Shown here piece by piece: positions 42,608-50,819 of a DNA stretch of 64,000 nucleotides (position 1 is the first letter of the stretch; each line of letters starts with the position of its first letter). The translations under genes were made by a program, and so were the position numbers. The notes under the pieces were generated by a model. It was not told the DNA's origin. It made no database searches and saw nothing but the letters and a program-made list of their open reading frames with translations. Where the stretch lies: the NCBI GenBank assembly GCA_905233135.1, contig CAJOCQ010000004.1, positions 81,364-145,363 on the forward strand, in the 5' to 3' direction. This DNA is from an uncultured Selenomonadaceae bacterium. GTDB lineage: Bacteria; Bacillota; Negativicutes; Selenomonadales; Selenomonadaceae.

Positions 42608-44068
42608 ATGAAAAAATTGCTGTCGACTACTGCGGCAGCTTTTTTTATTTGTGCGAATGTTCACGCCGCGCCGATGAATTTAAATGTTCATAATTCGGAT
42701 TTGCGCTCAACTGTTATGATGGTTGCACGCGCGGGCGGCATTAATATTTCTATCGATGATTCTGTTAAAGGCGAAATTTCTATGTCCCTTTTCAACACCG
42801 AGCCTGAAAAAATTCTTGACGTTATCGCCAAAACTAAAAATTTAACTCTCCTGCGCGACGGCTCAATTTTTATTTTGACTTCAAAGACAAGCGGCGGCGC
42901 GTTAATGCAAAGTTATATTTTTAAAATCAAGTACGGCGACGCCGAAAATTTAAGAAAAGCCGTTGTAATGTCACTTGACCCCGATACCGAAATTATTCCC
43001 GACAATATGACGCGCACGCGCAATAATGACGGCTCCTACACCTATCGCTACAACTACCGCGAAAAAGATTCTGACAGCGGCAGAGAAAACACCCGCCAAG
43101 AAAGAATTAAGCGCGAAGACAGAGTTACAGTTAATCCTGATACAAATTCTTTGATACTTTTCGGCACTGAATCAGAATACGAGCGCGTTAAAAATCTTTT
43201 GGAAAATCTTGACGTGGAATTAAAGCAAGTTTCAGTTGAGGCGCGGATTTTGGCTATTGATAAAAATGCAAGCAAAAATTTAGGCGTCGATTGGTTCTGG
43301 TCAACTTTGCCGCAATATCCTCAACGCGATATTGAATACACCGCGCCAACTTACAATTCAAACGGCACCGAACGCACGCCCGCTTATATCGAAGAAGAAT
43401 ACACGCGCAAAGCCAACGATTCTACCGGCTACGGAATTATTCACTTCGGGCGCGGACCTGAAGGCATTCCATTTGAATTTTATTACGGCGCAAAAATTAA
43501 CGCGCTTGTTACGGACGGCAAGGCAAAAATTTTATCCCGCCCCAATGTTACAACAATTCAAGGGCACGAGGCAATTATTAATATTGGCGGCTCTGTACCA
43601 ATTCGACGCGAATCCGTTACAAATTCAACCGTTACAACTTCGCTTGAATACAGGGACGCGGGAATTATTTTAAAGTACACGCCGCGCGTAAATATTGACG
43701 GCACAATTACAGCCGTGATTCATACCGAAGTCAGCACGCCGCAATACGTCGAAGATTTGAAAGCGTACAGATTTAACACGCGCTCGGCTGATACAACTGT
43801 TACAGTGCGCGACGGGCAACCAATGGTTATTGGCGGGCTGATTGGCGCGGAAGATGCTAAAAGCGTCAGCAAAATTCCATTTTTGGGAGACTTGCCGATT
43901 TTGGGCGCACTCTTCAGAAATCACAAGAAAAATAAATCTGAATCCGAACTTATGATTTTTTTGACGGCGCACGTAATTAACGGCGCGGGCGTCGGCGTTC
44001 CAAAAAATGTTCGCTACAGCACAACGGCGGGAAATTTACCGCACGAATTTTTAGCCGAAGAAAAATAA
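42608..44068 (+). CDS. secretin (PilQ/GspD-type outer-membrane channel)
   Basis: 486 residues with a signal peptide (MKKLLSTTAAAFFICANVHA). N-terminal domain resembles the STN/N0 fold (LNVHNSDLRSTVMMVARAG); then a short-spacer N1-like region; then a secretin domain: VEARILAIDKNASKNLGVDW, ALVTDGKAKILSRPNVTTI, and the end signature RDGQPMVIGGLIGAEDAKSV with PFLGDLPILGALF. It is shorter than most GspD. No other pilus or type II genes flank it. It implies an outer membrane. Confidence 0.88.
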   Translation: MKKLLSTTAAAFFICANVHAAPMNLNVHNSDLRSTVMMVARAGGINISIDDSVKGEISMSLFNTEPEKILDVIAKTKNLTLLRDGSIFILTSKTSGGALMQSYIFKIKYGDAENLRKAVVMSLDPDTEIIPDNMTRTRNNDGSYTYRYNYREKDSDSGRENTRQERIKREDRVTVNPDTNSLILFGTESEYERVKNLLENLDVELKQVSVEARILAIDKNASKNLGVDWFWSTLPQYPQRDIEYTAPTYNSNGTERTPAYIEEEYTRKANDSTGYGIIHFGRGPEGIPFEFYYGAKINALVTDGKAKILSRPNVTTIQGHEAIINIGGSVPIRRESVTNSTVTTSLEYRDAGIILKYTPRVNIDGTITAVIHTEVSTPQYVEDLKAYRFNTRSADTTVTVRDGQPMVIGGLIGAEDAKSVSKIPFLGDLPILGALFRNHKKNKSESELMIFLTAHVINGAGVGVPKNVRYSTTAGNLPHEFLAEEK

Positions 44069-44085
44069 TTGCGGGAGTTTTTGAA

Positions 44086-44721
44086 ATGAAATTTTACCCT
44101 GTAAACATTAACATTGAAAACAAAAAGTGCGTGGTAGTAGGCGGCGGAAAAATTGCCTACGATAAAATCGTTGGCTTATTGGAGGCGGGCGCAAATGTTG
44201 AAGTTATTGCGCCGAAAATTTGTCCGCAACTTGAAAATCTTTCTGACAAAATTAAAATCCTGCGTGAAGAATATTCCGCCGAAAAAATTTCAAGCGGAGT
44301 TATTTTAATTGCGGCGACGAATGATTCTGCGTTGAATCAGCAAATTGCAAATGACGCCCGCGCCAAAAATTTTCTTGTTAATATTGTTGACGATATTTCG
44401 AGTGATTTTATTGTCCCGTCAAGGATTCGGCGCGGCGATTTTCTGATTGCAATTTCAAGCGGCGGCAATTCGCCCGCCTTTTCAAAATTCGCAAGGAAAA
44501 TGTTGGAGCGTGAATTTAATGAAAATTTCGGCGCGGCTGTCGATTTAATTTCAAAGTACCGCCAAGAAGTCATAAAAAAAATTCCTACGCACGAACTTAG
44601 AATTAAATTCTGGCAGGAAATTTTGACGCCCGAAATTTGGGCAAATATTAAATCAGGTAACCTTTCAACGCTTGAAGGCAAAATAAAAAACGCTTTACTT
44701 GAAAAAATTTTAGTGTTATAA
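44086..44721 (+). CDS. precorrin-2 dehydrogenase / sirohydrochlorin ferrochelatase-like protein
   Basis: 211 residues matching the N-terminal half of CysG (Met8p/SirC family). NAD-binding VVGGGKIAYDKIVGLLEAGANVEVIAP and the SSGGNSPAFSKFARKMLE motif are characteristic. It oxidises precorrin-2 to sirohydrochlorin in sirohaem and perhaps cobalamin synthesis; it sits two genes before hemA, a frequent pairing. Its 3-prime end overlaps the toxin promoter below. Confidence 0.9.
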   Translation: MKFYPVNINIENKKCVVVGGGKIAYDKIVGLLEAGANVEVIAPKICPQLENLSDKIKILREEYSAEKISSGVILIAATNDSALNQQIANDARAKNFLVNIVDDISSDFIVPSRIRRGDFLIAISSGGNSPAFSKFARKMLEREFNENFGAAVDLISKYRQEVIKKIPTHELRIKFWQEILTPEIWANIKSGNLSTLEGKIKNALLEKILVL

Positions 44722-44722
44722 T
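44694..44722 (+). promoter_or_regulatory. promoter of the small toxin-like gene
   Basis: TTTACT, 17-base spacer, TATAAT with TGT directly before it (extended -10). It lies inside the last codons of the preceding gene, as expected for an independent small transcript. Confidence 0.55.
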
Positions 44723-44748
44723 GACGCCTGACAGTTGATGGTCGGCTT

Positions 44749-44762
44749 CCCCTGAAAAGGGG
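44749..44762 (+). promoter_or_regulatory. SD-sequestering hairpin
   Basis: CCCCT-GAAA-AGGGG is a perfect five-base-pair stem with a GNRA loop. Its 3-prime side is the GGGG of the Shine-Dalgarno sequence GGGGAGG for the 26-residue frame at 44773. It would block translation in the folded mRNA. Confidence 0.6.
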
Positions 44763-44772
44763 AGGTGGTAAA

Positions 44773-44853
44773 GTGACCAAGTACGAGATTACTTCTCTTG
44801 CACTCCAAGCAGTGCAGGTCGGAATTGCCATCTATGACGCCTTTTTCAAATAA
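44773..44853 (+). CDS. small hydrophobic peptide, holin-like type I toxin candidate (26 aa)
   Basis: GTG start seven bases after the strong SD GGGGAGG. The product MTKYEITSLALQAVQVGIAI plus six residues has the layout of the short holin-like toxins found in Firmicutes: a polar start, a short aliphatic segment and a charged end. The surrounding transcript features (sequestered SD, long-range stem, antisense promoter, shared terminator) support this more than the peptide itself. It is too short for homology. Confidence 0.6.
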   Translation: MTKYEITSLALQAVQVGIAIYDAFFK

Positions 44854-44904
44854 ACGTCTTAAGCCTTAGCCGGGTTTCTCAAAAGTAGCTCATATTTTAA
44901 GGGA

Positions 44905-44940
44905 AGCCGACACGCTAACATCGGCTGTCTTTCTTTTGTC
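44905..44940 (+). terminator. terminator of the toxin transcript
   Basis: AGCCGA pairs with TCGGCT around a ten-base loop and is followed by GTCTTTCTTTTGTC. The upstream GGGAAGCCGAC (44901-44911) also complements GTCGGCTTCCC at 44741-44751, so the 5-prime and 3-prime ends of the toxin RNA can pair. Confidence 0.65.
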
Positions 44941-44941
44941 A

Positions 44942-44970
44942 ATTATAATCGTGATTGGAATAAATTGCAA
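44942..44970 (-). promoter_or_regulatory. candidate antisense RNA promoter
   Basis: Minus strand: TTGCAA, 17-base spacer, TATAAT. Transcription would run left across the terminator and the toxin frame, as in convergent type I antitoxin RNAs. I cannot place its end. Confidence 0.45.
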
Positions 44971-44992
44971 GAACTTTTTGGGAGAGACAGAA

Positions 44993-46237
44993 ATGCATTT
45001 AAAAATATTGGGGCTGAACTATAAAACCGCTCCGATAGAAATTCGAGAAAAATTTTCAGTAACCAAAGATTCAATCAGGCGCGGGCTTGAAAATCTTGAC
45101 GAATACGAGGGCTTGAATGAAGCCGTTGTACTTTCGACTTGCAACCGTACCGAAATTTACGCCGTAACTTCCAACGACTGCGAAGGCAGCGTTAAAAATT
45201 TTTTTACTGATTTAATAGGCGGCAACGTTGAAAATTTTCTGTACGAATACGAAGGCGAAAATTGCGCACGGCATCTGTTTGAAGTTTCGTCAAGTTTGGA
45301 TTCACTGATTTTGGGCGAAGGGCAAATTTTATCGCAAGTCAAGGACGCCTACACTACCGCAAAAAATATCGGCGCAACGAATACCATTTTGAACACGCTT
45401 TTTCATAGGGCAATAGCTGTCGGTAAAAATGTTCGCACTGAAACTAAAATTGCTTACAATTCGGTTTCTGTAAGTTCTGCGGCGGTTGAATTGGCGGCTG
45501 AAAAATTGGGCGGCTTGAAAGATAAAAACGTTTTAATTTTCGGCGCGGGCAAAATGGCTCAACTTACCGCGCAACATTTAAAGGCGCACGGCGTCAAAAA
45601 AATTCTCGTTGCAAATCATCACATTGAACGCGCAGTTGAAATGGCTGAAAAAATCGGCGGCGAAGCTGTAGCTTGGGAAGAGGCACTTTACCGCGCGGTT
45701 GACGTTGACATAATTATAACTTCAACGGGTGCGCCGCATTACGTTATAAAAACTTGGAAAACTCAACAGCTTATGACTCGTCGCGCAGGACGCGGGCTTT
45801 TTTTTATTGATATAGCCGTTCCGCGTGACGTTGACCCCGAAGTCGGGAAAATTAACGGCGTTACGCTTTACAACATTGACGATTTGGAGGCGGTTGTAGA
45901 ATCGCACGTTAAAGCGCGGCAACTTGAGGCTGAATCTGCGCGAAAAATTGTAGAAAGTGAAGTTACGGCAATTATGGAGCGTTTCAAATATTTAAAATTT
46001 CAACCGCTGATGGCTGATTTATCGGAACGCGCCGAAAAAATCCGCCGCCGTGAAATTAAAAAAGTTTCTAACAAGTTGCCGAATTTGAACGACGAAGAAC
46101 GCCGCGCCCTTGAACAAATGTCAAAAAAAATCGTAAGAAAACTTTTGCGCCTGCCAATGATGAAGTTAAACGCCTCCGCCGGTACAAGTCAAGAAAATTT
46201 CTACGAAGAGGCAATGCGCGCCCTTTTCAGGGAGTAA
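44993..46237 (+). CDS. hemA: glutamyl-tRNA reductase
   Basis: 414 residues from ATG 44993 (GGGAGAGA SD); an earlier in-frame start at 44936 would run through the terminator. First step of C5-pathway haem and sirohaem synthesis. Motifs: LGLNYKTAPIEIREKF, catalytic Cys in VVLSTCNRTEIYA, the GEGQILSQVKDAY segment and VLIFGAGKMAQL. Complete length. The following gene starts six bases later. Confidence 0.95.
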   Translation: MHLKILGLNYKTAPIEIREKFSVTKDSIRRGLENLDEYEGLNEAVVLSTCNRTEIYAVTSNDCEGSVKNFFTDLIGGNVENFLYEYEGENCARHLFEVSSSLDSLILGEGQILSQVKDAYTTAKNIGATNTILNTLFHRAIAVGKNVRTETKIAYNSVSVSSAAVELAAEKLGGLKDKNVLIFGAGKMAQLTAQHLKAHGVKKILVANHHIERAVEMAEKIGGEAVAWEEALYRAVDVDIIITSTGAPHYVIKTWKTQQLMTRRAGRGLFFIDIAVPRDVDPEVGKINGVTLYNIDDLEAVVESHVKARQLEAESARKIVESEVTAIMERFKYLKFQPLMADLSERAEKIRRREIKKVSNKLPNLNDEERRALEQMSKKIVRKLLRLPMMKLNASAGTSQENFYEEAMRALFRE

Positions 46238-46243
46238 AAATTT

Positions 46244-47605
46244 ATGCAAAAAAAATTTTTTATCTTATCAAAATTAAAAAAAAAATTTCGGCTGAAACCT
46301 ACGCAAATTGTTATTTTAAGTTTTATTTTAATGATTTTGTTGGGAACATTTTTATTAATGTTGCCGTTCAGCACCACAAATAATTTGGGACTGCACCCTG
46401 TTGACGCGCTTTTTGTTTCCACTTCGGCGTCTTGCGTCGCAGGCTTAACCGTTGTTGACGTGCTTAACGATTTAACTTTTTTCGGCAAAGTTGTAATGCT
46501 GATTCTGATTCAAATCGGCGGCTTGGGATTGATGACGCTTGCAACTTTGATTGTGCATACAATGGGCTACAGGTTCCAACTTGATGAAAGTTTGGTTGTC
46601 CAAGAATCATTAAACCAAAACACGCAAGCCGGAATTTTTGATTTAATCGGGCGAATGATAAAATATACTTTTGCCATTGAAGGATTTTTCGCCGTACTTT
46701 TGACAATTCATTTTTTCCCCGAATTTGGGATTAATGCTGTTGGTTACGGGATATTTCATTCAGTTTCGATTTTCTGTAACGCGGGCTTTGATTTATTCGG
46801 CAATTACGACAGTTTATGCAAACGCAATGACGATTATTTTTTAATGGCGTGTTTTGCGGCTTTAATAATTTTGGGAAGTATCGGTTTTACTGTTATTTCT
46901 GATTTTGTCAACAAACGCCGCTGGAAAAAATTTTCTCTCCATACAAAAATTGTTGTCGTGTCAAATATTGTACTGATTTTAGTTGGAACGATTTTAATTT
47001 TTGGTTTTGAAAGTTACAATGCAAATACTATAGGAAATTTGGGATTAGGTGACCAACTTGCGCAATCTTGCTTTACGTCAATTTCTTGCAGGACGGCAGG
47101 AGTAAATACCTTCGATTTGGAACAAGCCGAGCAAATGACAAAACTAAATATGATAATTTTAATGTTTATCGGCGCGTCGCCTCTTTCTACTGGCGGCGGC
47201 ATTAAAACTACAACAATTTTTATAATTTTAATGTCAATGTGGACGGTATTGCGCGGAAGAAATGAAATTGTAATTTTCGGCAGAAGAATAACGCGCAAAT
47301 TGCAAGACCAAGCATTGGCAATTTTTACGCTGGGAACAATTTGGGTTATAACGGCGACAATGATTTTATCTGCGCTTGACGGCGAAAGACACGATTTGGA
47401 AGACGTTATTTTTGAAACTGTTTCCGGCTTTGCAACAGTCGGAATGGGAATTGGTATAACTTCAGATTGGGATATTGGCGGCAAATTAATTGTAGCTTTA
47501 ACAATGCTTGTAGGCAGGGTAGGCATTATGACTTTTATGCTCTCATTTATCACGCAGAAAAATACAGTTATAAAATATCCGCCGGAAAATATTATGGTAG
47601 GTTAA
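46244..47605 (+). CDS. trkH: TrkH/KtrB-family potassium transporter subunit
   Basis: 453 residues, four repeated M1-P-M2 units. Pore-loop motifs TSASCVAGLTVVD, NAGFDLFGNY, SCRTAGVNTFD and GFATVGMGIG each carry the selectivity-filter glycine. Works with the TrkA subunit encoded next. Shorter than E. coli TrkH, closer to KtrB. Confidence 0.93.
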   Translation: MQKKFFILSKLKKKFRLKPTQIVILSFILMILLGTFLLMLPFSTTNNLGLHPVDALFVSTSASCVAGLTVVDVLNDLTFFGKVVMLILIQIGGLGLMTLATLIVHTMGYRFQLDESLVVQESLNQNTQAGIFDLIGRMIKYTFAIEGFFAVLLTIHFFPEFGINAVGYGIFHSVSIFCNAGFDLFGNYDSLCKRNDDYFLMACFAALIILGSIGFTVISDFVNKRRWKKFSLHTKIVVVSNIVLILVGTILIFGFESYNANTIGNLGLGDQLAQSCFTSISCRTAGVNTFDLEQAEQMTKLNMIILMFIGASPLSTGGGIKTTTIFIILMSMWTVLRGRNEIVIFGRRITRKLQDQALAIFTLGTIWVITATMILSALDGERHDLEDVIFETVSGFATVGMGIGITSDWDIGGKLIVALTMLVGRVGIMTFMLSFITQKNTVIKYPPENIMVG

Positions 47606-47637
47606 AAAAATTTATAAAAATTTGAGAGGTTTAAAAA

Positions 47638-48300
47638 TTGGCTGACAAAAAACAATTTGCAATTTTAGGCTTAGGGCGTTTCGGCAGCAGTATGGCGTTG
47701 ACGCTTGAAAAAATGGGCTATGAAGTTTTAGCCGTCGATAAAGACGAAACTATTATTGAAAATATGGCGGAAATTTTAACGCACGTTGTAAACTTCGACA
47801 TTAGAGACGCGCGCGCACTTGACCAAGTTGGAATTTCAAATTTTGATACGGTAGTAATTTCTGCGGCAAATCTTGATTCAAGTTTAATGGCTACAATGCT
47901 TTGTGCCGAAAGAAATATTCCTGAAATTGTGGTAAAGGCGATTGACGAACGCCACGCCGAAATGGCTAAAAAACTCGGCGCAACCAAAATTATTTTTTCT
48001 GAACGCGATACTGCGCGGCGCGTTGCAATGCATTTAGTTTCAGAAAACGTCGTTGACTATATCGAAATTGCCGCAAATATCAGCGTCCTTAGTCTTGACG
48101 CACCAAAAAACATTATCGGCAAAAATCTGATTGAATCCAATCTGCGCTCCGCCTACAACGTCAACATTATTGCAATTATCAGAAATAATCAAACAATCGT
48201 AACGCCGCCGCCAACGCATATTTTTGCGGCGGGCGATAAAATTTTTGTGGTTGGTACGCAAGCGGCACTTTCAAATTTTGAACGGGATATGACCGATTAA
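47638..48300 (+). CDS. trkA: TrkA/KtrA-family potassium uptake regulator
   Basis: 220 residues, TTG start with GAGG. A Rossmann RCK_N domain (FAILGLGRFGSSMALTLE) that binds NAD or ATP, and a C-terminal TrkA_C domain from about 140. It gates the TrkH channel. Located directly after trkH; ecfA starts 2 bases after its stop. Confidence 0.93.
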   Translation: MADKKQFAILGLGRFGSSMALTLEKMGYEVLAVDKDETIIENMAEILTHVVNFDIRDARALDQVGISNFDTVVISAANLDSSLMATMLCAERNIPEIVVKAIDERHAEMAKKLGATKIIFSERDTARRVAMHLVSENVVDYIEIAANISVLSLDAPKNIIGKNLIESNLRSAYNVNIIAIIRNNQTIVTPPPTHIFAAGDKIFVVGTQAALSNFERDMTD

Positions 48301-48302
48301 CT

Positions 48303-49106
48303 ATGGAAATTATTAGAGCTGAAAATTTACGGCACATTTACAAAACTGCAAGCGGCGAAAAATTGGCTCTCGACGATTTAAATTTTTCTATTGACGCGGG
48401 CGAATTTGTGGCAATTATCGGCACGAACGGCAGCGGCAAAAGTACCCTTGCAAAACATTTCAACGCGCTTTTAAAACCAACCGCAGGAAAAATTTTTGTA
48501 AACGAGCTGGACACTTCGGACGAAAAAAATATTTGGGCAATTCGTGAAAATGTCGGAATGGTTTTCCAAAATCCCGATAACGAAATTGTAGCGGCGATTG
48601 TCGAAGACGATATTGCATTTGGTTTGGAAAATTTGGGGATTGAACCTTCAGAAATTCGGCGGCGCGTTGACCTTGCGTTGGAAAATGTAAATATGACGCC
48701 GTACAAAAATTTTTCGCCGAGCAAACTTTCAGGCGGGCAAAAACAGCGAATTGCAATAGCGGGCGTAATTGCAATGCAAACAAAAATAATTGTCTTCGAC
48801 GAGCCGACGGCAATGCTTGACCCGCAAGGACGCCGCGAAGTTTTAAGTACGATAAAAAAATTGCACGTGCAAGGCTTGACGATAATTTTAATAACACATT
48901 TTATGGAAGAGGCGGCAACTGCCGACAAAATTTTTTTAATGGAACGCGGCAAAATTTTAAAAGTTGGTACGCCGCGTGAAATTTTTTCAAACGTCAAAGA
49001 AATAAAGCGACTCGGCTTAGATGTTCCCGTTGCAACGGAATTGTCGGCGCGCCTTAAAATTCCAAAAACAATTTTGACTGCTGAAGAATTAATCGCCGAA
49101 ATTTAG
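48303..49106 (+). CDS. ECF-type transporter ATPase (EcfA/CbiO-like)
   Basis: 267 residues. Walker A GTNGSGKST, signature LSGGQKQRIAIAG, Walker B IIVFDEPTAMLDP, the marks of EcfA1-type energising ATPases. These act with EcfT and substrate-specific S components for vitamins or metals. Neither a second ATPase nor EcfT is in the window, so the partners must be elsewhere. It may be co-transcribed with trkA. Confidence 0.85.
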   Translation: MEIIRAENLRHIYKTASGEKLALDDLNFSIDAGEFVAIIGTNGSGKSTLAKHFNALLKPTAGKIFVNELDTSDEKNIWAIRENVGMVFQNPDNEIVAAIVEDDIAFGLENLGIEPSEIRRRVDLALENVNMTPYKNFSPSKLSGGQKQRIAIAGVIAMQTKIIVFDEPTAMLDPQGRREVLSTIKKLHVQGLTIILITHFMEEAATADKIFLMERGKILKVGTPREIFSNVKEIKRLGLDVPVATELSARLKIPKTILTAEELIAEI

Positions 49107-49141
49107 GGGATTAATCCTAAATACTAGGGAATAGGAGATTG

Positions 49142-49322
49142 AAAAAAGCCGCCCGTCACTAAAGCCGCAGCTTGACTTTTTTTAGGAGCGTGGGAAAAAG
49201 TAGAGACCCCAAAGGGGGGCACGAGTTACCAAGAGCGTATTTAAACCGAGCGGCCCTGACGGGCGGGAAGTTTCTTTCTTTTAGGCGGCTTTTCTTTCTT
49301 TTCAAAGAAAGAAAAACCGTGT
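49142..49322 (-). repeat. interspersed structured repeat, copy H (core type I)
   Basis: Inverted orientation. GCCGCCCGTCACTAAAGCCG opens at 49148 and TGACGGGCGG closes around 49258-49266. The inner palindrome is altered to GACCCCAAAGGGGGGC, so it pairs less well here. The arm follows (TTTCTTTCTTTTAGGCGGC, CAAAGAAAGAAAAACCG). It is preceded by the words GGGGATTAATCCTAAATACTAGGG. Confidence 0.88.
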
Positions 49323-49377
49323 TAAATTAATAAAAAAATTAATTAATTTCCTAAAGATTTAACCTCCGCGCTAAATG

Positions 49378-49386
49378 TGCTATAAT
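49378..49386 (+). promoter_or_regulatory. extended -10 promoter
   Basis: TGCTATAAT, a TGn-TATAAT box, 27 bases before the next gene; the -35 region is poor (TTTAAC at about 17 bases). It gives the gene after copy H its own transcription. Confidence 0.4.
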
Positions 49387-49412
49387 TCAATTCAAAAAAG
49401 TTGGAAGTAATT

Positions 49413-49862
49413 ATGCGAAAAATTTTTTTTGTAATTGGATTTTTTTTTATGTTGGCGGGAGTTTTTGGCGTATCGTACACTTGGAGCCACGACCACCGCA
49501 AAACAGAATTTTTGGAAGAATACGCCACGCTTGAATTTGCGGCGTCACGCGACGGCGGCGGCTATTTGGAAGGCGCAAATTTAAGTTTGTGGGATTATCG
49601 ATTTGACAAGGCGCAATTTTTAAAAAAAGCTATAATTTTTATTGACGGCGTGCCTTGGGAAGTTGACGCCGCCACGCGCCAAACTTCTTCAAATGTTCGC
49701 AACGAAAACAAATTATTTATCCAATTTCCAAAATCAAGTTTGCGGGATATGTTGACGGCGAAAGAATTTCGTTTAAAATTTTACTACGATAACGGGCAAT
49801 CAATTGACTTGCCTTTAGGTTCAAAAGAAATGCTCGCGTGGCAAAGAAAATTACGTTGGTAG
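49413..49862 (+). CDS. membrane-anchored small protein
   Basis: 149 residues from ATG 49413 (GGAAG SD). N-terminal hydrophobic segment MRKIFFVIGFFFMLAGVFGV is a signal peptide or anchor, then a beta-rich extracytoplasmic domain with Trp and Asp. No known family. It is followed 11 bases later by the deacetylase gene. Confidence 0.72.
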   Translation: MRKIFFVIGFFFMLAGVFGVSYTWSHDHRKTEFLEEYATLEFAASRDGGGYLEGANLSLWDYRFDKAQFLKKAIIFIDGVPWEVDAATRQTSSNVRNENKLFIQFPKSSLRDMLTAKEFRLKFYYDNGQSIDLPLGSKEMLAWQRKLRW

Positions 49863-49872
49863 GAGGTATTTT

Positions 49873-50721
49873 TTGAAACAAATAATTATAAATTCGGATG
49901 ACTTCGGCAGGCACAAGCTTATAAATTTGGCGGTGGAAAAAGCTTTTCGTAACGGTTGCCTGCGCTCGGCAACTGTTATGGTAGGTTCCAGATATTTTGA
50001 ACACGCGCTGGAAATTGTCAAAAGAAATCCCGATTTGGGCGTTGGGATTCATTTTACTTTGGCGAATGGTTTTCCCGTGTTGCCGCCTGAAGAAATTCCT
50101 TCGCTTGTTACGCCCGAAGGTTTTTTCCATTTAAACTACGTGGAATTTTTAAAACTTTATGTTAAAGGAAAAATTAACCGCGCGGAAATTCAAGCAGAGC
50201 TTGCGGCTCAACTTGAAAAGGCTCAACGCGCGGGCTTAAAGTTGACTCACTTTGACAGTCATCAACACTTGCACCATTTTCCGGGAATTATCGGAATAAC
50301 TTTGAAACTTGCGAAGGCGGCGAATATCCCCGCTATGCGCGTTGCAGATACAAAAATTTTTGACGGCTCAATAGATAATGTCGGGCAACTTATTGGGCGG
50401 CTCGGCTTGGGTTCGCTGTCGAAATTTGCGGCATATTCCGCGCACAGAAAAAATATTTTGACGCCTGATCATTTTTCGGGAATTGTTGCAGGCGAATCTG
50501 TTACTGAAAGATTTTTAACCAAAATTATAAAAAATCTCGACGAAGGTACAACTGAAGTTATGCTGCACCCCGGCACCAAAAATGACGTGTTGCAGAAATT
50601 TTGCCAATGGGATCACGATTTTGAGGCCGAATTAAAAGCCGTTACTTCAAATAAAATTTTAAAGCTGCTCCAGGAAAATGATATTACTGCTGTAAATTTC
50701 AGCGCACTTTCTAAGGGCTAA
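49873..50721 (+). CDS. carbohydrate deacetylase (ChbG/YdjC/HpnK family)
   Basis: 282 residues, TTG start after AGGAGG. Metal-binding motif IINSDDFGRHKLIN, and the histidine pair in THFDSHQHLHHFPG are typical of YdjC proteins, which deacetylate chito-oligosaccharides or related N-acetyl sugars. VGIHFTLANG is the third conserved block. Cytoplasmic by sequence. Paired with sugar-phosphate enzymes downstream. Confidence 0.87.
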   Translation: MKQIIINSDDFGRHKLINLAVEKAFRNGCLRSATVMVGSRYFEHALEIVKRNPDLGVGIHFTLANGFPVLPPEEIPSLVTPEGFFHLNYVEFLKLYVKGKINRAEIQAELAAQLEKAQRAGLKLTHFDSHQHLHHFPGIIGITLKLAKAANIPAMRVADTKIFDGSIDNVGQLIGRLGLGSLSKFAAYSAHRKNILTPDHFSGIVAGESVTERFLTKIIKNLDEGTTEVMLHPGTKNDVLQKFCQWDHDFEAELKAVTSNKILKLLQENDITAVNFSALSKG

Positions 50722-50792
50722 GGAAGAAGGAGAAAGGAAGAATGAAGAAGGGATTTGAAAACTTTTTTCTTTTTCCTTTTTCCTTAATCCTT
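50722..50792 (+). other. word-type inverted repeat
   Basis: AAGGAAGAAGGAGAAAGGAA on the left is near-complementary to the right side TTTTTCCTTTTTCCTTAATCCTT. It spans the gap before the ManA-ROK gene and belongs to the class of gene-junction hairpins described in findings. Confidence 0.5.
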
Positions 50793-50819
50793 AAATTTCG
50801 ACTGAAAGGAGAAATTTCA

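Noticed and set aside
44944..44949. Plus-strand TATAAT as hemA promoter
   Set aside because: No -35 box at 16-18 bases; the same palindromic bases form a better promoter on the minus strand.
44936..44992. Extended start of hemA
   Set aside because: It would translate the region after the toxin terminator; the SD and family alignment support 44993.
47014..47553. Minus-strand frame of 179 codons in trkH
   Set aside because: Antisense shadow of a membrane gene; no ribosome binding site.
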